Shown: one piece after another, positions 1 through 8,730 of the stretch
Layout of the letters: each line of letters begins with the position of its first letter
How positions within the stretch are numbered: the first letter of the stretch is position 1
DNA from: Bacillus sp. SD075
GTDB taxonomy: Bacteria; Bacillota; Bacilli; Bacillales; DSM-1321
DNA length: 64,000 nucleotides
NCBI RefSeq assembly: GCF_017355165.1
Contig: NZ_JADILK010000003.1
Span: 1 to 64,000, forward strand
Direction: 5' to 3'
Made by a program: the position numbers and the translations under genes
The notes under the pieces: generated by a model
The model's database searches: none
What the model saw: only the letters and a program-made list of their open reading frames with translations
Told to the model about the DNA's origin: nothing

Positions 1-49
1 TTGTTCAGCCTGGCTTATTAATTTTATAATAAAGCACTCATTGCATTTA

Positions 50-85
50 AAAGGACCATTCATCATTTTGATGAATGGTCCTCTT
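50..85 (-). terminator. Terminator after the PTS/chbG operon
   Basis: A perfect 13-bp inverted repeat (arms 52-64 and 70-82, loop of 5) has an A-run on its left flank, which reads as a T-rich tail on the minus strand. It lies about 30 bases past the chbG stop. The right flank is also T-rich, so it could act on both strands. Confidence 0.8.
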
Positions 86-112
86 TTGTAATTAAAGGGC
101 TATATAAAGAGA

Positions 113-844
113 TTAAACCTTAACTTGGTTGATGCTGAATCGAAGGAAAAATCCCTCTGGTAACTTTGTATTGGTCAATACCCGGGTTTCTTTTAAGCGT
201 TTATCATTATAAGAAGAGACTTCCATCAATTCTTCATCCATATAAGCAGGATGTGTCATTATCTCCACGCTCGCCCCATCCATTACCCTCCCTTTCAAGT
301 TTTGAAAGTAAGTTTCAACCACCATTTCTCCATAAAAATCATCCAGGAATACATCTGTAACGGTCTGAATCCCAGCAAGGTGCCTTCCGGCATTACGCAC
401 TGGCAATCCATATTTATCAGATAGCTTTTTAATAACAGGTAGAAATGCCGCGATCCCGTGTACATGATGATGGCTGTCGAAATGAGTAGGAAATAGACCA
501 AATTCCAAGAACCTTTCGATTTGTGCCGACCACTCCCTCTCCAATTCGCTCAAGGAAATACCGGTAGGATCCCGATATACCTCCCCTTGCTTCTTAAAGA
601 ATCCATTTTCGTCTACTAAACTCGGTACATCACTCAATAAAGGTTTACCACTTGTCAGCACTAAGTGTATACCTACCTTCAACGAAGGGGTCTTCTTTGC
701 GATTTCAATCGCATGCTCCGTTGCTATCGCATTCATCATGATTGTTGCCGAATTGACAATTCCATATTTGTGGCTATCCAAAATCCCATAATTCACCGCT
801 TTAGTTAACCCGAAATCATCTGCATTTACAAGGACTTCAATCAT
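113..844 (-). CDS. chbG: ChbG/YdjC-family carbohydrate deacetylase
   Basis: This 243-residue protein belongs to the YdjC/ChbG family, cytoplasmic metal-dependent deacetylases of chito-oligosaccharides. The N-terminal NADDFG motif (residues 7-12) supplies the metal-binding Asp pair. GIHLVL near residue 60 and the FDSHHHVHG cluster near residue 125 supply the metal and catalytic histidines. Known ChbG removes an acetyl group from phosphorylated diacetylchitobiose so that the GH4 enzyme can cut it. The start codon overlaps the stop of the upstream GH4 gene by 4 bases, so the two are translationally coupled as the last genes of the PTS operon. A cellobiose-only role would not need this enzyme, so chitobiose is the more likely substrate (inference). 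Confidence 0.85.
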   Translation of the reverse strand: MIEVLVNADDFGLTKAVNYGILDSHKYGIVNSATIMMNAIATEHAIEIAKKTPSLKVGIHLVLTSGKPLLSDVPSLVDENGFFKKQGEVYRDPTGISLSELEREWSAQIERFLEFGLFPTHFDSHHHVHGIAAFLPVIKKLSDKYGLPVRNAGRHLAGIQTVTDVFLDDFYGEMVVETYFQNLKGRVMDGASVEIMTHPAYMDEELMEVSSYNDKRLKETRVLTNTKLPEGFFLRFSINQVKV

Positions 845-2184
845 GATAAATTATCCTGCAACTCCTTTTTTTCAAAAAACTGCGGCAGATAATCTTTATG
901 TGCCTCAAGCATTTCGTCTAATATAAGTTTGGCAATCCGGTCACTTGGAACGAGTGGATTGATCGTCATGGCAAGCAACGCCGTATCATAGTCCCCTGAA
1001 ATTGCAGCTTCGATGGCCACCCTTTCAAAGGATTTAATTTGCTGAATTAATCCGCGGACAGCGACAGGAAGCTCACCTACATTGATCGGCTTAGGACCAT
1101 CCTTAGTTATCACGCAACTGGTTTCAATCGCCGAGCCGTATGGGATGCCTTCAATCGCACCATGGTTTACGGTATTTACCGCTTGAATATCCCGCTTATC
1201 CCTATGCATCGAACAGATCAGCCGCACAGCCGCATCACTGTAGTATGCACCTCCGCGCTCTTCAAGCTGCGGCGGTTTGATAGCCAGATCCTGGTCTTTG
1301 TATAGCTCGAATAACCCTGCTTCAAGTCTTTGAACGACCTCTGCACGTGTTTCCCCTTTTTCTGCATCCTTCAATTCTTGGGCCAGTACATCTCCCGTTT
1401 TATAATAGTAGTTGTGGTATGGACACGGGAACAGGTCTAACGCCCTAAGGAATTCCGGTTCCCATCCCATCGCATGGATATTCTTCATCGTCACAGCTTT
1501 AGCTGGATCTGTAATCAAATGGATGATTTGATCTTTGACACTCTCGCCATCAACGAATACATTTAAGCCGTAAACCATATGGTTCAGGCCAGCAAAGTCG
1601 ATCCGGACTCTTGATGGTTCTACATCCATCAAATCCGCAACACCTCGTTCCATACCAATCGGTACATTGCAAAGGCCAATGATTTTGGAAATATTACTGT
1701 GACGCAGAACTGCTTCCGTTACCATTCCTGCAGGATTCGTGAAGTTAATCAGCCATGCTTCCGGACATAATTCCTCCATTTCATGAGCAATATCCAGAAT
1801 GACGGGAATCGTTCTAAAAGCCTTGAAAAGCCCGCCTGGTCCATTCGTCTCCTGTCCGATCACTCCGTGTTTCAATGGAATCTTTTCATCGAGCGCCCTT
1901 GCTGCGAGCTGGCCAACGCGCAGCTGGGTTGTTACATAATCAGCGTCTTTAAGCGCTTTCTTTCTGTCTAACGTGAGATGGACTTCAATATTCACACCGG
2001 CCTTTTCAATCATCCTTCTTGCCAAATTCCCGACAATTTCAAGCTTTTCCTTTCCCGCTTCGATGTCCACTAGCCATATTTCACTCACAGGGAGTTCTTC
2101 ATGATATTTGATGAAACCTTCGATCAGTTCAGGTGTATAGCTCGAACCTCCGCCAATCGTGACAATCTTCAGCCCCTTGCTCAT
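841..2184 (-). CDS. 6-phospho-beta-glucosidase, glycoside hydrolase family 4
   Basis: This 447-residue GH4 enzyme resembles LicH/CelF/ChbF. GH4 enzymes hydrolyse 6-phospho-beta-glucosides by an NAD- and Mn-dependent redox mechanism. The N-terminus has a dinucleotide-binding stretch (VTIGGGSSYTPELIEGF). The metal-site Cys is in GLCNVPIG and the His in GLNHMVYG, and NPAGMVTEAVLRH is typical of the family. It overlaps the IIA gene upstream and chbG downstream by 4 bases each. It should cleave the phosphodisaccharide brought in by the PTS encoded by the preceding three genes. Assignment to the family is firm; whether the sugar is cellobiose, lichenan oligomers or chitobiose is not settled by sequence. 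Confidence 0.9.
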   Translation of the reverse strand: MSKGLKIVTIGGGSSYTPELIEGFIKYHEELPVSEIWLVDIEAGKEKLEIVGNLARRMIEKAGVNIEVHLTLDRKKALKDADYVTTQLRVGQLAARALDEKIPLKHGVIGQETNGPGGLFKAFRTIPVILDIAHEMEELCPEAWLINFTNPAGMVTEAVLRHSNISKIIGLCNVPIGMERGVADLMDVEPSRVRIDFAGLNHMVYGLNVFVDGESVKDQIIHLITDPAKAVTMKNIHAMGWEPEFLRALDLFPCPYHNYYYKTGDVLAQELKDAEKGETRAEVVQRLEAGLFELYKDQDLAIKPPQLEERGGAYYSDAAVRLICSMHRDKRDIQAVNTVNHGAIEGIPYGSAIETSCVITKDGPKPINVGELPVAVRGLIQQIKSFERVAIEAAISGDYDTALLAMTINPLVPSDRIAKLILDEMLEAHKDYLPQFFEKKELQDNLS

Positions 2185-2537
2185 TCAGCAGTCCTCTCCT
2201 TCACAGCATCTGTATATAAAAATTCTTCGCGTACATCAATCATTTCAATTGCAAGATCCTTTATAGTCATCGCTGTCATTAAATGATCTTGTGCATGCAC
2301 GAGGATAATGGGAAGATCAAAATGATCCCCTCCTGCCTCCGCATGGATTAATTGAGTTTGGTATTTATGGGCTAGCAGTAATTCCGTTTCCGCCTCGGCT
2401 ATTTTCACGCGAGCAGATTCAAAATTCCTTTTCTTTGCTTCCTGCATCGCTTCCATTGCAAAGCTTCTCGCATTCCCGCTATATAAAATCAATTGAAAAG
2501 ATAGTTGGTATAATTCATCCTTTTCCATTTTCATCAC
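2181..2537 (-). CDS. PTS lactose/cellobiose-family EIIA
   Basis: This is a soluble, all-helical PTS IIA subunit of 118 residues that carries phosphate from HPr to IIB. The phospho-His motif is VHAQDHLMT near residue 80, and the family's conserved helical residues lie just before it. The first codon of the longest frame is GTG; ATG codons follow at the next position and at codon 4, and the Shine-Dalgarno is weak, so the exact start is uncertain by a few codons. It lies 7 bases after the IIC gene and overlaps the GH4 gene by 4 bases. Confidence 0.9.
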   Translation of the reverse strand: MMKMEKDELYQLSFQLILYSGNARSFAMEAMQEAKKRNFESARVKIAEAETELLLAHKYQTQLIHAEAGGDHFDLPIILVHAQDHLMTAMTIKDLAIEMIDVREEFLYTDAVKERTAE

Positions 2538-2544
2538 TACTTTC

Positions 2545-3894
2545 TTAGACGCTTAGCGTTTCTGAATCTTTTGTAAGCTCTGTTTTATTTTTGGTGTCTA
2601 TCTTCACTTGAGCATAAACGAATGGTAAATAAATCGCTGTTGAAATGACTAAGTTGATTGCAGCCAAGACCGCTCCAGACACATGCCCGCCTGTGGCCAG
2701 GAAACCACCCACAATCGGAGGGGTAACCCATGGAATCTTGGCAACGATCGGGAAAACCATTCCGCTGCTTACCGCGATATAAGAGATCACCGTTGTAATT
2801 ACCGGACCCAGAACAAATGGGATGAACCACATTGGATTCAGAACGATAGGCAATCCGAAAAGAATCGGTTCGTTAATCTGGAACACTCCTGGTGCCCCTC
2901 CGAGTGCAATCATCTGTTTATACCGTTTCCGACCGGCAATGATCATTGCAATGATAAGGCCCAGTGTTGCACCAGATCCTCCTAAATAAACAAATGCATC
3001 CAGGAAAGAACCCGCCAAGACCCCGTATTGGTCCATGTCTTTGACGCCTTTTGCATATAAATCGATATTTTTCACTCCCGAACTTTCAAAAAGCGGTGTC
3101 GTTATCCCCCCAAGGATATTGGGTCCATGCAAACCGATCATCCATAATAAATGAACAAGAAATACTAGTAAAATAGCGAATGGCAATGAATCTACTGCAC
3201 TTTGTAATGGAGATACAATCACTTTACTCAGCCAGTCATTCAGTATCTGCCCATCCGTAACTTTACGGAATAGCAGTCCAAATACACCAGCGATAAAGAT
3301 CGTTGCCATACCCGGCACTAACTTTGCAAATGAACGGGCTACCGCTGGAGGCACTCCATCAGGAAGCTTGATGACTAAATATTTCACTCGGGAAAGTCTC
3401 ACAAAGATTTCAGTGGCTATTAAGGCAACGACAATTCCTGTAAATAGGGCTGTAGCATTAAAATAGTTCACGCTTACAAAACCCCATGCCCCACCTGTAA
3501 CATCCTTATCATCGATAGTTAAAGTGACATTTCCGATTTGAGGTAATAATAAAAAGAAACAGGCTGCGGAAACCAGCATCGCTTCAAAACCATCGTCACC
3601 GTATGATCGTGCCAATTTATAAGAAATGCCGAATACAGCGAATACCGTCATGAATGCAAAGGTTCCAAACCAAATATCACCGCCCAGCGTATTCCATGAA
3701 GGCCCGAAGATGGCTTCCATCATTCTTCCGTAAGGCTTGATGACTTGCCCAAGATTATTAAACAGGACGGCGAATGACCCAATCATTGTAATCGCTATCA
3801 TTCCAATCAATGCGTCACGAATCGCAAGCAAATGCCGGTTATTCCCTACCTTTACCGCCCCAGGCATAATATACTTATCAATAAAAGTCATCAT
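2545..3894 (-). CDS. PTS cellobiose/chitobiose-type EIIC permease
   Basis: This 449-residue integral membrane permease of the lactose/cellobiose PTS family has about ten hydrophobic segments. Family signatures include the GLHGPNILGG region near residue 250 and GGAPGVFQINEPILFG near residue 340, which lines the sugar site. It transports a beta-linked disaccharide and hands it to the IIB phosphate. An AAGGAG ribosome site lies at the end of the IIB gene 5 bases upstream. Gene order IIB-IIC-IIA-GH4-ChbG resembles licBCAH with an added deacetylase. Confidence 0.9.
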   Translation of the reverse strand: MMTFIDKYIMPGAVKVGNNRHLLAIRDALIGMIAITMIGSFAVLFNNLGQVIKPYGRMMEAIFGPSWNTLGGDIWFGTFAFMTVFAVFGISYKLARSYGDDGFEAMLVSAACFFLLLPQIGNVTLTIDDKDVTGGAWGFVSVNYFNATALFTGIVVALIATEIFVRLSRVKYLVIKLPDGVPPAVARSFAKLVPGMATIFIAGVFGLLFRKVTDGQILNDWLSKVIVSPLQSAVDSLPFAILLVFLVHLLWMIGLHGPNILGGITTPLFESSGVKNIDLYAKGVKDMDQYGVLAGSFLDAFVYLGGSGATLGLIIAMIIAGRKRYKQMIALGGAPGVFQINEPILFGLPIVLNPMWFIPFVLGPVITTVISYIAVSSGMVFPIVAKIPWVTPPIVGGFLATGGHVSGAVLAAINLVISTAIYLPFVYAQVKIDTKNKTELTKDSETLSV

Positions 3895-3898
3895 ATCC

Positions 3899-4207
3899 TT
3901 ATTCTCCTTTTATTAAAGTAGTGGCTTGTTTCAGTACTTCTTCACCATTACATAGTCCATAGAACATTGGATTGATGGTAGCGACTGGAATTCCCTTTTC
4001 TTTCCCTGCTTCCTGTAACTTAGAAAGAAGATATCTAACCTGCGGACCTAATAAAATCACATCAGCCTTATCTATTTCATTATTCACTTCTGTAGAACCC
4101 ACAGCCCATATATGGCATTCTATCCCTTGATTTTTAGCACTTTCCTCCATCTTGGTAACTAATAAACTAGTAGACATCCCTGCAGAACAACATAATAAGA
4201 TATTCAT
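3899..4207 (-). CDS. PTS lactose/cellobiose-family EIIB
   Basis: This 102-residue IIB subunit carries the phospho-Cys in [14 protein letters not shown] at the N-terminus (Cys in the first ten residues) and has a small Rossmann-like fold. It takes phosphate from IIA and phosphorylates the sugar during passage through IIC. It is the first gene of a five-gene operon whose promoter faces the GntR regulator gene. A strong purine-rich ribosome site (AAGGGGGG) lies just upstream. Confidence 0.9.
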   Translation of the reverse strand: MNILLCCSAGMSTSLLVTKMEESAKNQGIECHIWAVGSTEVNNEIDKADVILLGPQVRYLLSKLQEAGKEKGIPVATINPMFYGLCNGEEVLKQATTLIKGE

Positions 4208-4348
4208 TGAAATTACCCCCCTTTTAATGATTGATTATTCAGTATTTTAAAGTGAGACAAAACTGCATTTTTATACGAATCGATGTTACTTTATTTTATC
4301 ACTTCCCTTGAAAGGATATATGAAATGGGTATTATTACCTCCACAAAT

Positions 4349-4365
4349 ATATTGTAGTTACAAAT
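4349..4365. promoter_or_regulatory. GntR operator candidate, site 1
   Basis: ATATTGTAGTTACAAAT is an imperfect palindrome (TTGTA-GT-TACAA). Read on the other strand it matches the second site 4390-4407 over ATTTGT(A/T)ACTACAA. It lies in the intergenic region between the PTS operon and the divergent GntR gene, where a UTRA-type repressor would bind. This is inferred from symmetry and position only. Confidence 0.55.
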
Positions 4366-4389
4366 CTTTAAAATATCAACACAAATTTT

Positions 4390-4407
4390 AATTTGTTACT
4401 ACAAATT
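4390..4407. promoter_or_regulatory. GntR operator candidate, site 2
   Basis: AATTTGTTACTACAAATT has 7-base arms around a TACT centre and is nearly the inverse of site 4349-4365, about 41 bases apart centre to centre. Two matching palindromes in one divergent promoter region suggest co-operative repression of the PTS operon and autoregulation of the GntR gene. Confidence 0.6.
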
Positions 4408-4486
4408 TTCGAATTAAGGTTGATTATTAAACTTATCCGAGATAATCTATATGTATATATTGGGAATGAGCATAGGAGGAATCTCT

Positions 4487-5212
4487 GTGGAGACCATCAA
4501 TAAAGAAGCAGCATTGCATTCCATAGTTAAGGAATCGATAATCGATCTCATAAAAAGTGGCGAATACCAGACAAATACAAAATTACCGACTGAGGCAGAA
4601 TTTTGTAAAATATACGGAGTAAGTAGGACAACAGTTCGCACGGCCTTACAGCAATTGAACGTCGAAGGTTATATCTACCGTGTTCAAGGCAAAGGGACTT
4701 TCGTTTCGGAAAATAAAGTGAAGCAATTTCTTACAAGCACGGTTGAAAAGTTCTCTGAGCAAGTCACGATGCAAGGAAAAAACCCTTCCACAAAGGTCAT
4801 TAGCTTAAAAGTGATTGAAGCAAATGCTACCCTTGCCAAGCTTTTTAAACAAAATATTGGAGACCCCGTAAACAAACTGGAACGGATACGTTACGTAAAC
4901 GACATCCCCCTTCAATATGAAACTGCCTTTCTCCCTTGGTATAAAACACCCGGGCTTAATATTGAAGCCTGTGAAAAATCACTCTTTAAAGTACTTGAAA
5001 CACAATTCAATTTAAAAGTAAAAAAAACGGTTGAACACTTGGAGTTTTCACTAGCCGACGATTCCATTTCTGACAAATTGGATGTACCTAACGGTTCACC
5101 TTGTTTTTCCTTAGAAACTTACACATATGAAAATGATGGCTCGGTCATTGAATTCTCAAAAACACTCTTTAGGGGCGATCGTGCACACTTTGTCATTGAA
5201 CGAAACTATTAA
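4487..5212 (+). CDS. GntR/HutC-family repressor with UTRA ligand domain
   Basis: This regulator has an N-terminal winged helix (residues about 5-70; the recognition helix includes GVSRTTVRTALQQL and the wing is VQGKGTFV) and a C-terminal UTRA sensor domain (about 85-235). UTRA regulators of this type bind phosphosugars. The likely start is the GTG at 4487, 6 bases after AGGAGGA; the upstream in-frame ATG at 4451 has no ribosome site. That gives 241 residues. It is divergent from the PTS/GH4/ChbG operon, with two matching palindromes between them, so it probably represses that operon until the phosphodisaccharide binds. Confidence 0.88.
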   Translation: METINKEAALHSIVKESIIDLIKSGEYQTNTKLPTEAEFCKIYGVSRTTVRTALQQLNVEGYIYRVQGKGTFVSENKVKQFLTSTVEKFSEQVTMQGKNPSTKVISLKVIEANATLAKLFKQNIGDPVNKLERIRYVNDIPLQYETAFLPWYKTPGLNIEACEKSLFKVLETQFNLKVKKTVEHLEFSLADDSISDKLDVPNGSPCFSLETYTYENDGSVIEFSKTLFRGDRAHFVIERNY

Positions 5213-5233
5213 ATATTTAAACACTAAAAAGGA

Positions 5234-5270
5234 CGGATACTTGCTTCTATAAGGCAATTCGTTTTTTTAT
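5234..5270 (+). terminator. Possible terminator after the GntR gene
   Basis: A short stem (TTGC/GCAA with weak flanking pairs) is followed by a run of seven T about 50 bases after the GntR stop. The stem is poor, so this is tentative. Confidence 0.4.
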
Positions 5271-5370
5271 ATGTAATTCCCTTAATCTAAGGAATATAAT
5301 GTTCCCTAGATTGTGCCTTATGAATTTTTCTCATTTTTAATTCATTTAAAAAGGTTAATTCAATATTTAA

Positions 5371-5508
5371 TTAATCATGGTTTTTCAAATACAAAAACAC
5401 AGCAATCATTAAAAAGATTGCTGTGGCTAATAATATAGACTTTACCAAGATTATTCTATAAGGCTTTAATATATAAAGGTGTTTATTGCTGAACTCCAAT
5501 TTGTTCAT
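5371..5508 (-). CDS. Possible 45-residue single-span membrane protein
   Basis: An open frame downstream of the MFS gene begins MNKLEFSNKHLYILKPYR, continues with about 20 hydrophobic residues (from IILVKSILLATA to FLYL), and ends KNHD. A basic N-terminus followed by one membrane span is what a small membrane subunit looks like, and some OFA transporters are known to have small partner proteins. No convincing ribosome site precedes the ATG, and a 10-bp inverted repeat that may be the MFS terminator (5398-5425) lies inside the frame. It could be real or accidental. Confidence 0.33.
   Translation of the reverse strand: MNKLEFSNKHLYILKPYRIILVKSILLATAIFLMIAVFLYLKNHD
5392..5425 (-). terminator. 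Terminator downstream of the MFS gene
   Basis: Arms CACAGCAATC and GATTGCTGTG (5398-5407 and 5416-5425) with an 8-base loop are followed by five T on the minus strand. It lies about 150 bases past the MFS stop. The region 5213-5575 has no other confident feature. Confidence 0.6.
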
Positions 5509-5575
5509 ACTTATTTACGATTACTCAATCCTTCGGAGATGTTTACATTCAATTAATAGACTTGTCAGGATATGA

Positions 5576-6841
5576 TCAAACACCGATTTGTTTAATTTCT
5601 TTAGTCCTGTTATTTTTCAAGCGCTTTATATCCAGGCGAATCAATATAGAGATGATCAAAGCAACCACGAAAAAACCTGTGAAAACGATTAAGCTTTGGG
5701 AATAGCTACCTGTTTTTTCTCTAATCCATGAAGCGAACATGGGTCCAACAAGACCTGCTGCTGCCCATGCCGTTAAAATATACCCATGAATAGCACCTAA
5801 CTGCTTTGTTCCGAACAAATCACCGATATACGCCGGAATCGAAGCAAACCCTCCTCCATAGCAGGTATAAATAATCGCTAATAAAATTTGGAAAACTACT
5901 GGATTATCCGTAAATGTCAAGAGTGGGAATGCGATGACTTGTATGGAGAAAAATACGGTATAGGTATTCGGGCGACCAATGAAATCTGACACGGATGCCC
6001 AACCTATACGTCCAAGGCCATTAAAAGCACCAAGAACCCCAACTAGGGCAGCTGCTGCAACGGCACTCAAACCAATACTTTCCTGAGCAAGTGGAGATGC
6101 TGCTGAAATGATAGCAATCCCACAGGTAATATTAATAAACAGCATGAGCCAGAGATAATAAAAACGTTTTGTCTTTACTGCCTCGTTTGCCGTTAGTTGC
6201 GAAAGATCCTGCAATGGCTTCACTTTTCCCATTTTAATTTTTTCTTTATACCCAGCAGGTAGCCAATCTTTCTCCGGGGGCTCCAAGTAAAGAGATGAAG
6301 CTATCATTATAATAAAGTAAGCGGTTCCAAGAGTGAAAAAGGTATTAGCAATTCCAATAGAACCAATCAAACTTTGAATGATTGGTGAGTTAATCAGTGC
6401 CGCAAACCCAAAGCCCATAATGGCTAGACCAGTCGCTAGCCCCCTACGATCTGGAAACCACTTCACTAAGGTCGATACAGGGGCGATATACCCTACGCCA
6501 AGTCCGATTCCACCGAAAACTCCATATGCAATATAAAGTAAAGGCAATGATTCCATGTTGATCGCTACACCAGCACCCGAAATACCTAAGCCAAAAAAAA
6601 CAGCTGAGAGTATACCAGCTTTTCTAGGACCATACTTTTCAACAAAATGTCCAAGAAATGCCGCTGATAAACCAAGAAACAAAATTGCAATACTAAATGT
6701 TAAGCTAATATCAGTCAAATCCCATCCGAATTCACTTGCAAGTGGCTTCGTAAATACGCTCCAAGCATACACAGAACCAATCGACAGGTGAATCCCAACT
6801 GCCGAAGCAGCAATCAGCCATCGATTCTTTGTTTTTCCCAT
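5576..6841 (-). CDS. OFA-family MFS transporter (oxalate/formate antiporter-like)
   Basis: This 421-residue, 12-span major facilitator starts MGKTKNRWLIAASAVGIHL and has the OFA-type first helix SIGSVYAWSVFTKPL. It has the MFS loop motif GHFVEKYGPRK between helices 2 and 3, and GLGVGYIAPVSTLVKWFPD in helix 4. OFA members exchange small carboxylates; the substrate here cannot be told. A longer frame begins at 6877, but that ATG has no ribosome site and sits in a leader hairpin. The ATG at 6841 has an AAAGGGG about 11 bases upstream. The leader 6860-6930 is structured (separate entry), suggesting RNA-level control. Confidence 0.85.
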   Translation of the reverse strand: MGKTKNRWLIAASAVGIHLSIGSVYAWSVFTKPLASEFGWDLTDISLTFSIAILFLGLSAAFLGHFVEKYGPRKAGILSAVFFGLGISGAGVAINMESLPLLYIAYGVFGGIGLGVGYIAPVSTLVKWFPDRRGLATGLAIMGFGFAALINSPIIQSLIGSIGIANTFFTLGTAYFIIMIASSLYLEPPEKDWLPAGYKEKIKMGKVKPLQDLSQLTANEAVKTKRFYYLWLMLFINITCGIAIISAASPLAQESIGLSAVAAAALVGVLGAFNGLGRIGWASVSDFIGRPNTYTVFFSIQVIAFPLLTFTDNPVVFQILLAIIYTCYGGGFASIPAYIGDLFGTKQLGAIHGYILTAWAAAGLVGPMFASWIREKTGSYSQSLIVFTGFFVVALIISILIRLDIKRLKNNRTKEIKQIGV

Positions 6842-6861
6842 TTCTCCATCATCCCCTTTAC

Positions 6862-6930
6862 AAAATAAACCGCACATGATTATCTACCAGTGACAGAATC
6901 TGCGGTTAGCTACCAGCAGGATCACCGCTG
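6862..6930 (-). promoter_or_regulatory. Structured leader of the OFA transporter with overlapping hairpins
   Basis: Read on the minus strand, two stems share the same CCGC: GCGGT...ACCGC, then CCGCA...TGCGG with an inner GATT/AATC pairing. Each loop contains CTGGTAG. Because the stems compete for the same bases, only one can form. The region ends about 20 bases before the ribosome site. I do not recognise it as a known riboswitch; it could also be an operator pair. Confidence 0.45.
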
Positions 6931-7164
6931 TTTACATCCTCATATCAATGAAATGCACTTTTACTGGTAAAATAACAGATTTCTGTCCTAGATATAAAAT
7001 ATCACAATTAAGTGAACTTTCTACAAAAATAGTAATAAATTGATAAATTTCACAAGTTATTGGAGTTTGGATAAGGAGAAACTACCTTTCCTTCCATGCA
7101 AAATATCCGTTTCGATTTGAAACTTTTTTATGAATAGTTTACCTTCCAAAAAGAGTTTTATTTA

Positions 7165-7770
7165 CTATAACAATTGATATATGACAAATTTCTCATAAGG
7201 ATTATGCTCAGATAAATCTGGTAACATTACTTCTTCTTTCATTTCAAAAGCGGTTTGATTTTCTAAGAAAAAGATATAATCTTTTGATCCATAAAATAAA
7301 ACCAATTCGATTTCCCGTGGTTCCTTTTCGAATGAAAGCAATATATTATTAATGATTTTCATGAAAATTTGCACGGAAAACGGATTAAAGAAATAAAAAC
7401 GATTGTCTCGCAAATCAATCTCGTAATTTTCTGCCAAACAACAATGAAATTCTATATTATCTTTGTTTTTATTCGTTTTTTTCATATACCTACTTCGGTT
7501 TTCAATAGCTTCTATATAGAAAGTTCTATTCATTTCTACTCCAACAACAGAAGCTTGAAATAAGTAATGAATAAAGAAATTCAATCGCCCTTTACCACAA
7601 CCAAAATCCACAATGCGATCACTACTTTTTAATTGATACTTCTTGAATAATTGTTCTAGTGCGCCATATGGCGTTGGCTCATAACGATGATAATGCAAAG
7701 ACTTATTAAATTCCTTTTGTTCTCCTGCTGTTTTGATGTTTAGCAATTCATCATAATATGTTTCTTTCAT
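7165..7770 (-). CDS. Class I SAM-dependent methyltransferase
   Basis: This 201-residue protein has the SAM-binding motif I DRIVDFGCGKGRLNFF near residue 55 and the acidic end of strand 2 in VVGVEMNRTFY. The FFNPFSVQIFMKII stretch near residue 130 stands where family motif IV (here NPF) is expected. The substrate is unknown. A GCAGGTGTG ribosome site precedes the ATG. It stands alone between the structured MFS leader and an SDR pseudogene, with no clear terminator after it. It is AT-rich compared with the core genes, which fits the accessory nature of this stretch. Confidence 0.75.
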   Translation of the reverse strand: MKETYYDELLNIKTAGEQKEFNKSLHYHRYEPTPYGALEQLFKKYQLKSSDRIVDFGCGKGRLNFFIHYLFQASVVGVEMNRTFYIEAIENRSRYMKKTNKNKDNIEFHCCLAENYEIDLRDNRFYFFNPFSVQIFMKIINNILLSFEKEPREIELVLFYGSKDYIFFLENQTAFEMKEEVMLPDLSEHNPYEKFVIYQLL

Positions 7771-7904
7771 TAATACACACCTGCTTAAAAGTAATAGTGA
7801 TTTTTCATGGATTATTAGATAAAAGAATTAATTTAATCGTTAGCCCTGGTTTATGTCGAGGATTGTATTTTTTCATTATCATTTTCATGAGATGCCTTCT
7901 AGCT

Positions 7905-8556
7905 AATGTTAAAAACCATCCGCTTCACCGGGGTATGGCAATGCATTATATTTGGACAAAATATCGAGTACGGCCGGAGGCATATTTTTTTGCAGGAGTT
8001 ACAATAAGTCCTGGTGCCACTCCATTACAACGAATACGATCTTTACATGCTGTGCAGTGATATACCGGATCAAATACACTCCCCCCAGCTTTGGAGGCAC
8101 CATATACTGAACGTACGGAGTCACCTGTCGCTCCAGCCATGGAGGGCCGTATTGATTATCGATCCTCCTCCCGCTTTAATCATGTGAGGAATTACAAACC
8201 TGCTTCCCAATAGGACACTTATTACACATTCACACCATAAACCGGTCCCATTCTTCCAAATCTAAATTCATGACATCCAGTTCTTTATGTAGGCTAGTTA
8301 AACCCACATTATGAACAAGTGCCATACTCGTTCCAGATTGTTCGGTTGTATAGTCGACTGTTGCCTGGATGGAATCTGATTGTCCAGCATCCAAGAATAC
8401 TCCTGCGCTTCCCCACTTTTTTTATTGTTTTCGGCTGCCCCTGCTTCGATAAAATCAGCAATCACGCCTTTTGCGCCTCTTTAGCACTTAGCGTGGATAT
8501 GGAAAACCCCATACCTGAAGCTCCAACTGTCACTAATTCTACTTATACTCTTCCAT
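7905..8556 (-). pseudogene. Decayed short-chain dehydrogenase/reductase (SDR) gene
   Basis: Minus-strand fragments in several frames line up in the order of one SDR protein. After a short MEEYK start come a glycine motif (LVTVGASGMGFSIS), then VIADFIEAGAAENN, LDVMNLDLEEWDR, GSRFVIPHMIKAGGGSIINT and SVYGASKAGG (the active-site YxxxK). They continue with RIRCNGVAPGLIVTPA and PPAVLDILSKYNALPYPGEAD. Multiple frameshifts and stops separate the pieces, so no functional protein is possible. The original was probably a 3-oxoacyl-ACP-reductase-like oxidoreductase of about 250 residues. The stretch 7771-8768 holds nothing else coding that I can support. Confidence 0.85.
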
Positions 8557-8730
8557 AATAACACGCCTGCTCTTCAAAATTGAATATCACTGCTTTATTA
8601 AGCATGACTAACAGTACAAGAACAACATATATAAATTTATTATAAATAATTATACCTTTAGTCCACTTTCATAAAACGAAGATTATTAGAATGTCGTAAA
8701 CCTAATGAAAAATTTTCACATCCAAAACAG

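Noticed and set aside
8319-8558. 79-residue plus-strand ORF
   Set aside because: It is the opposite strand of the SDR pseudogene.
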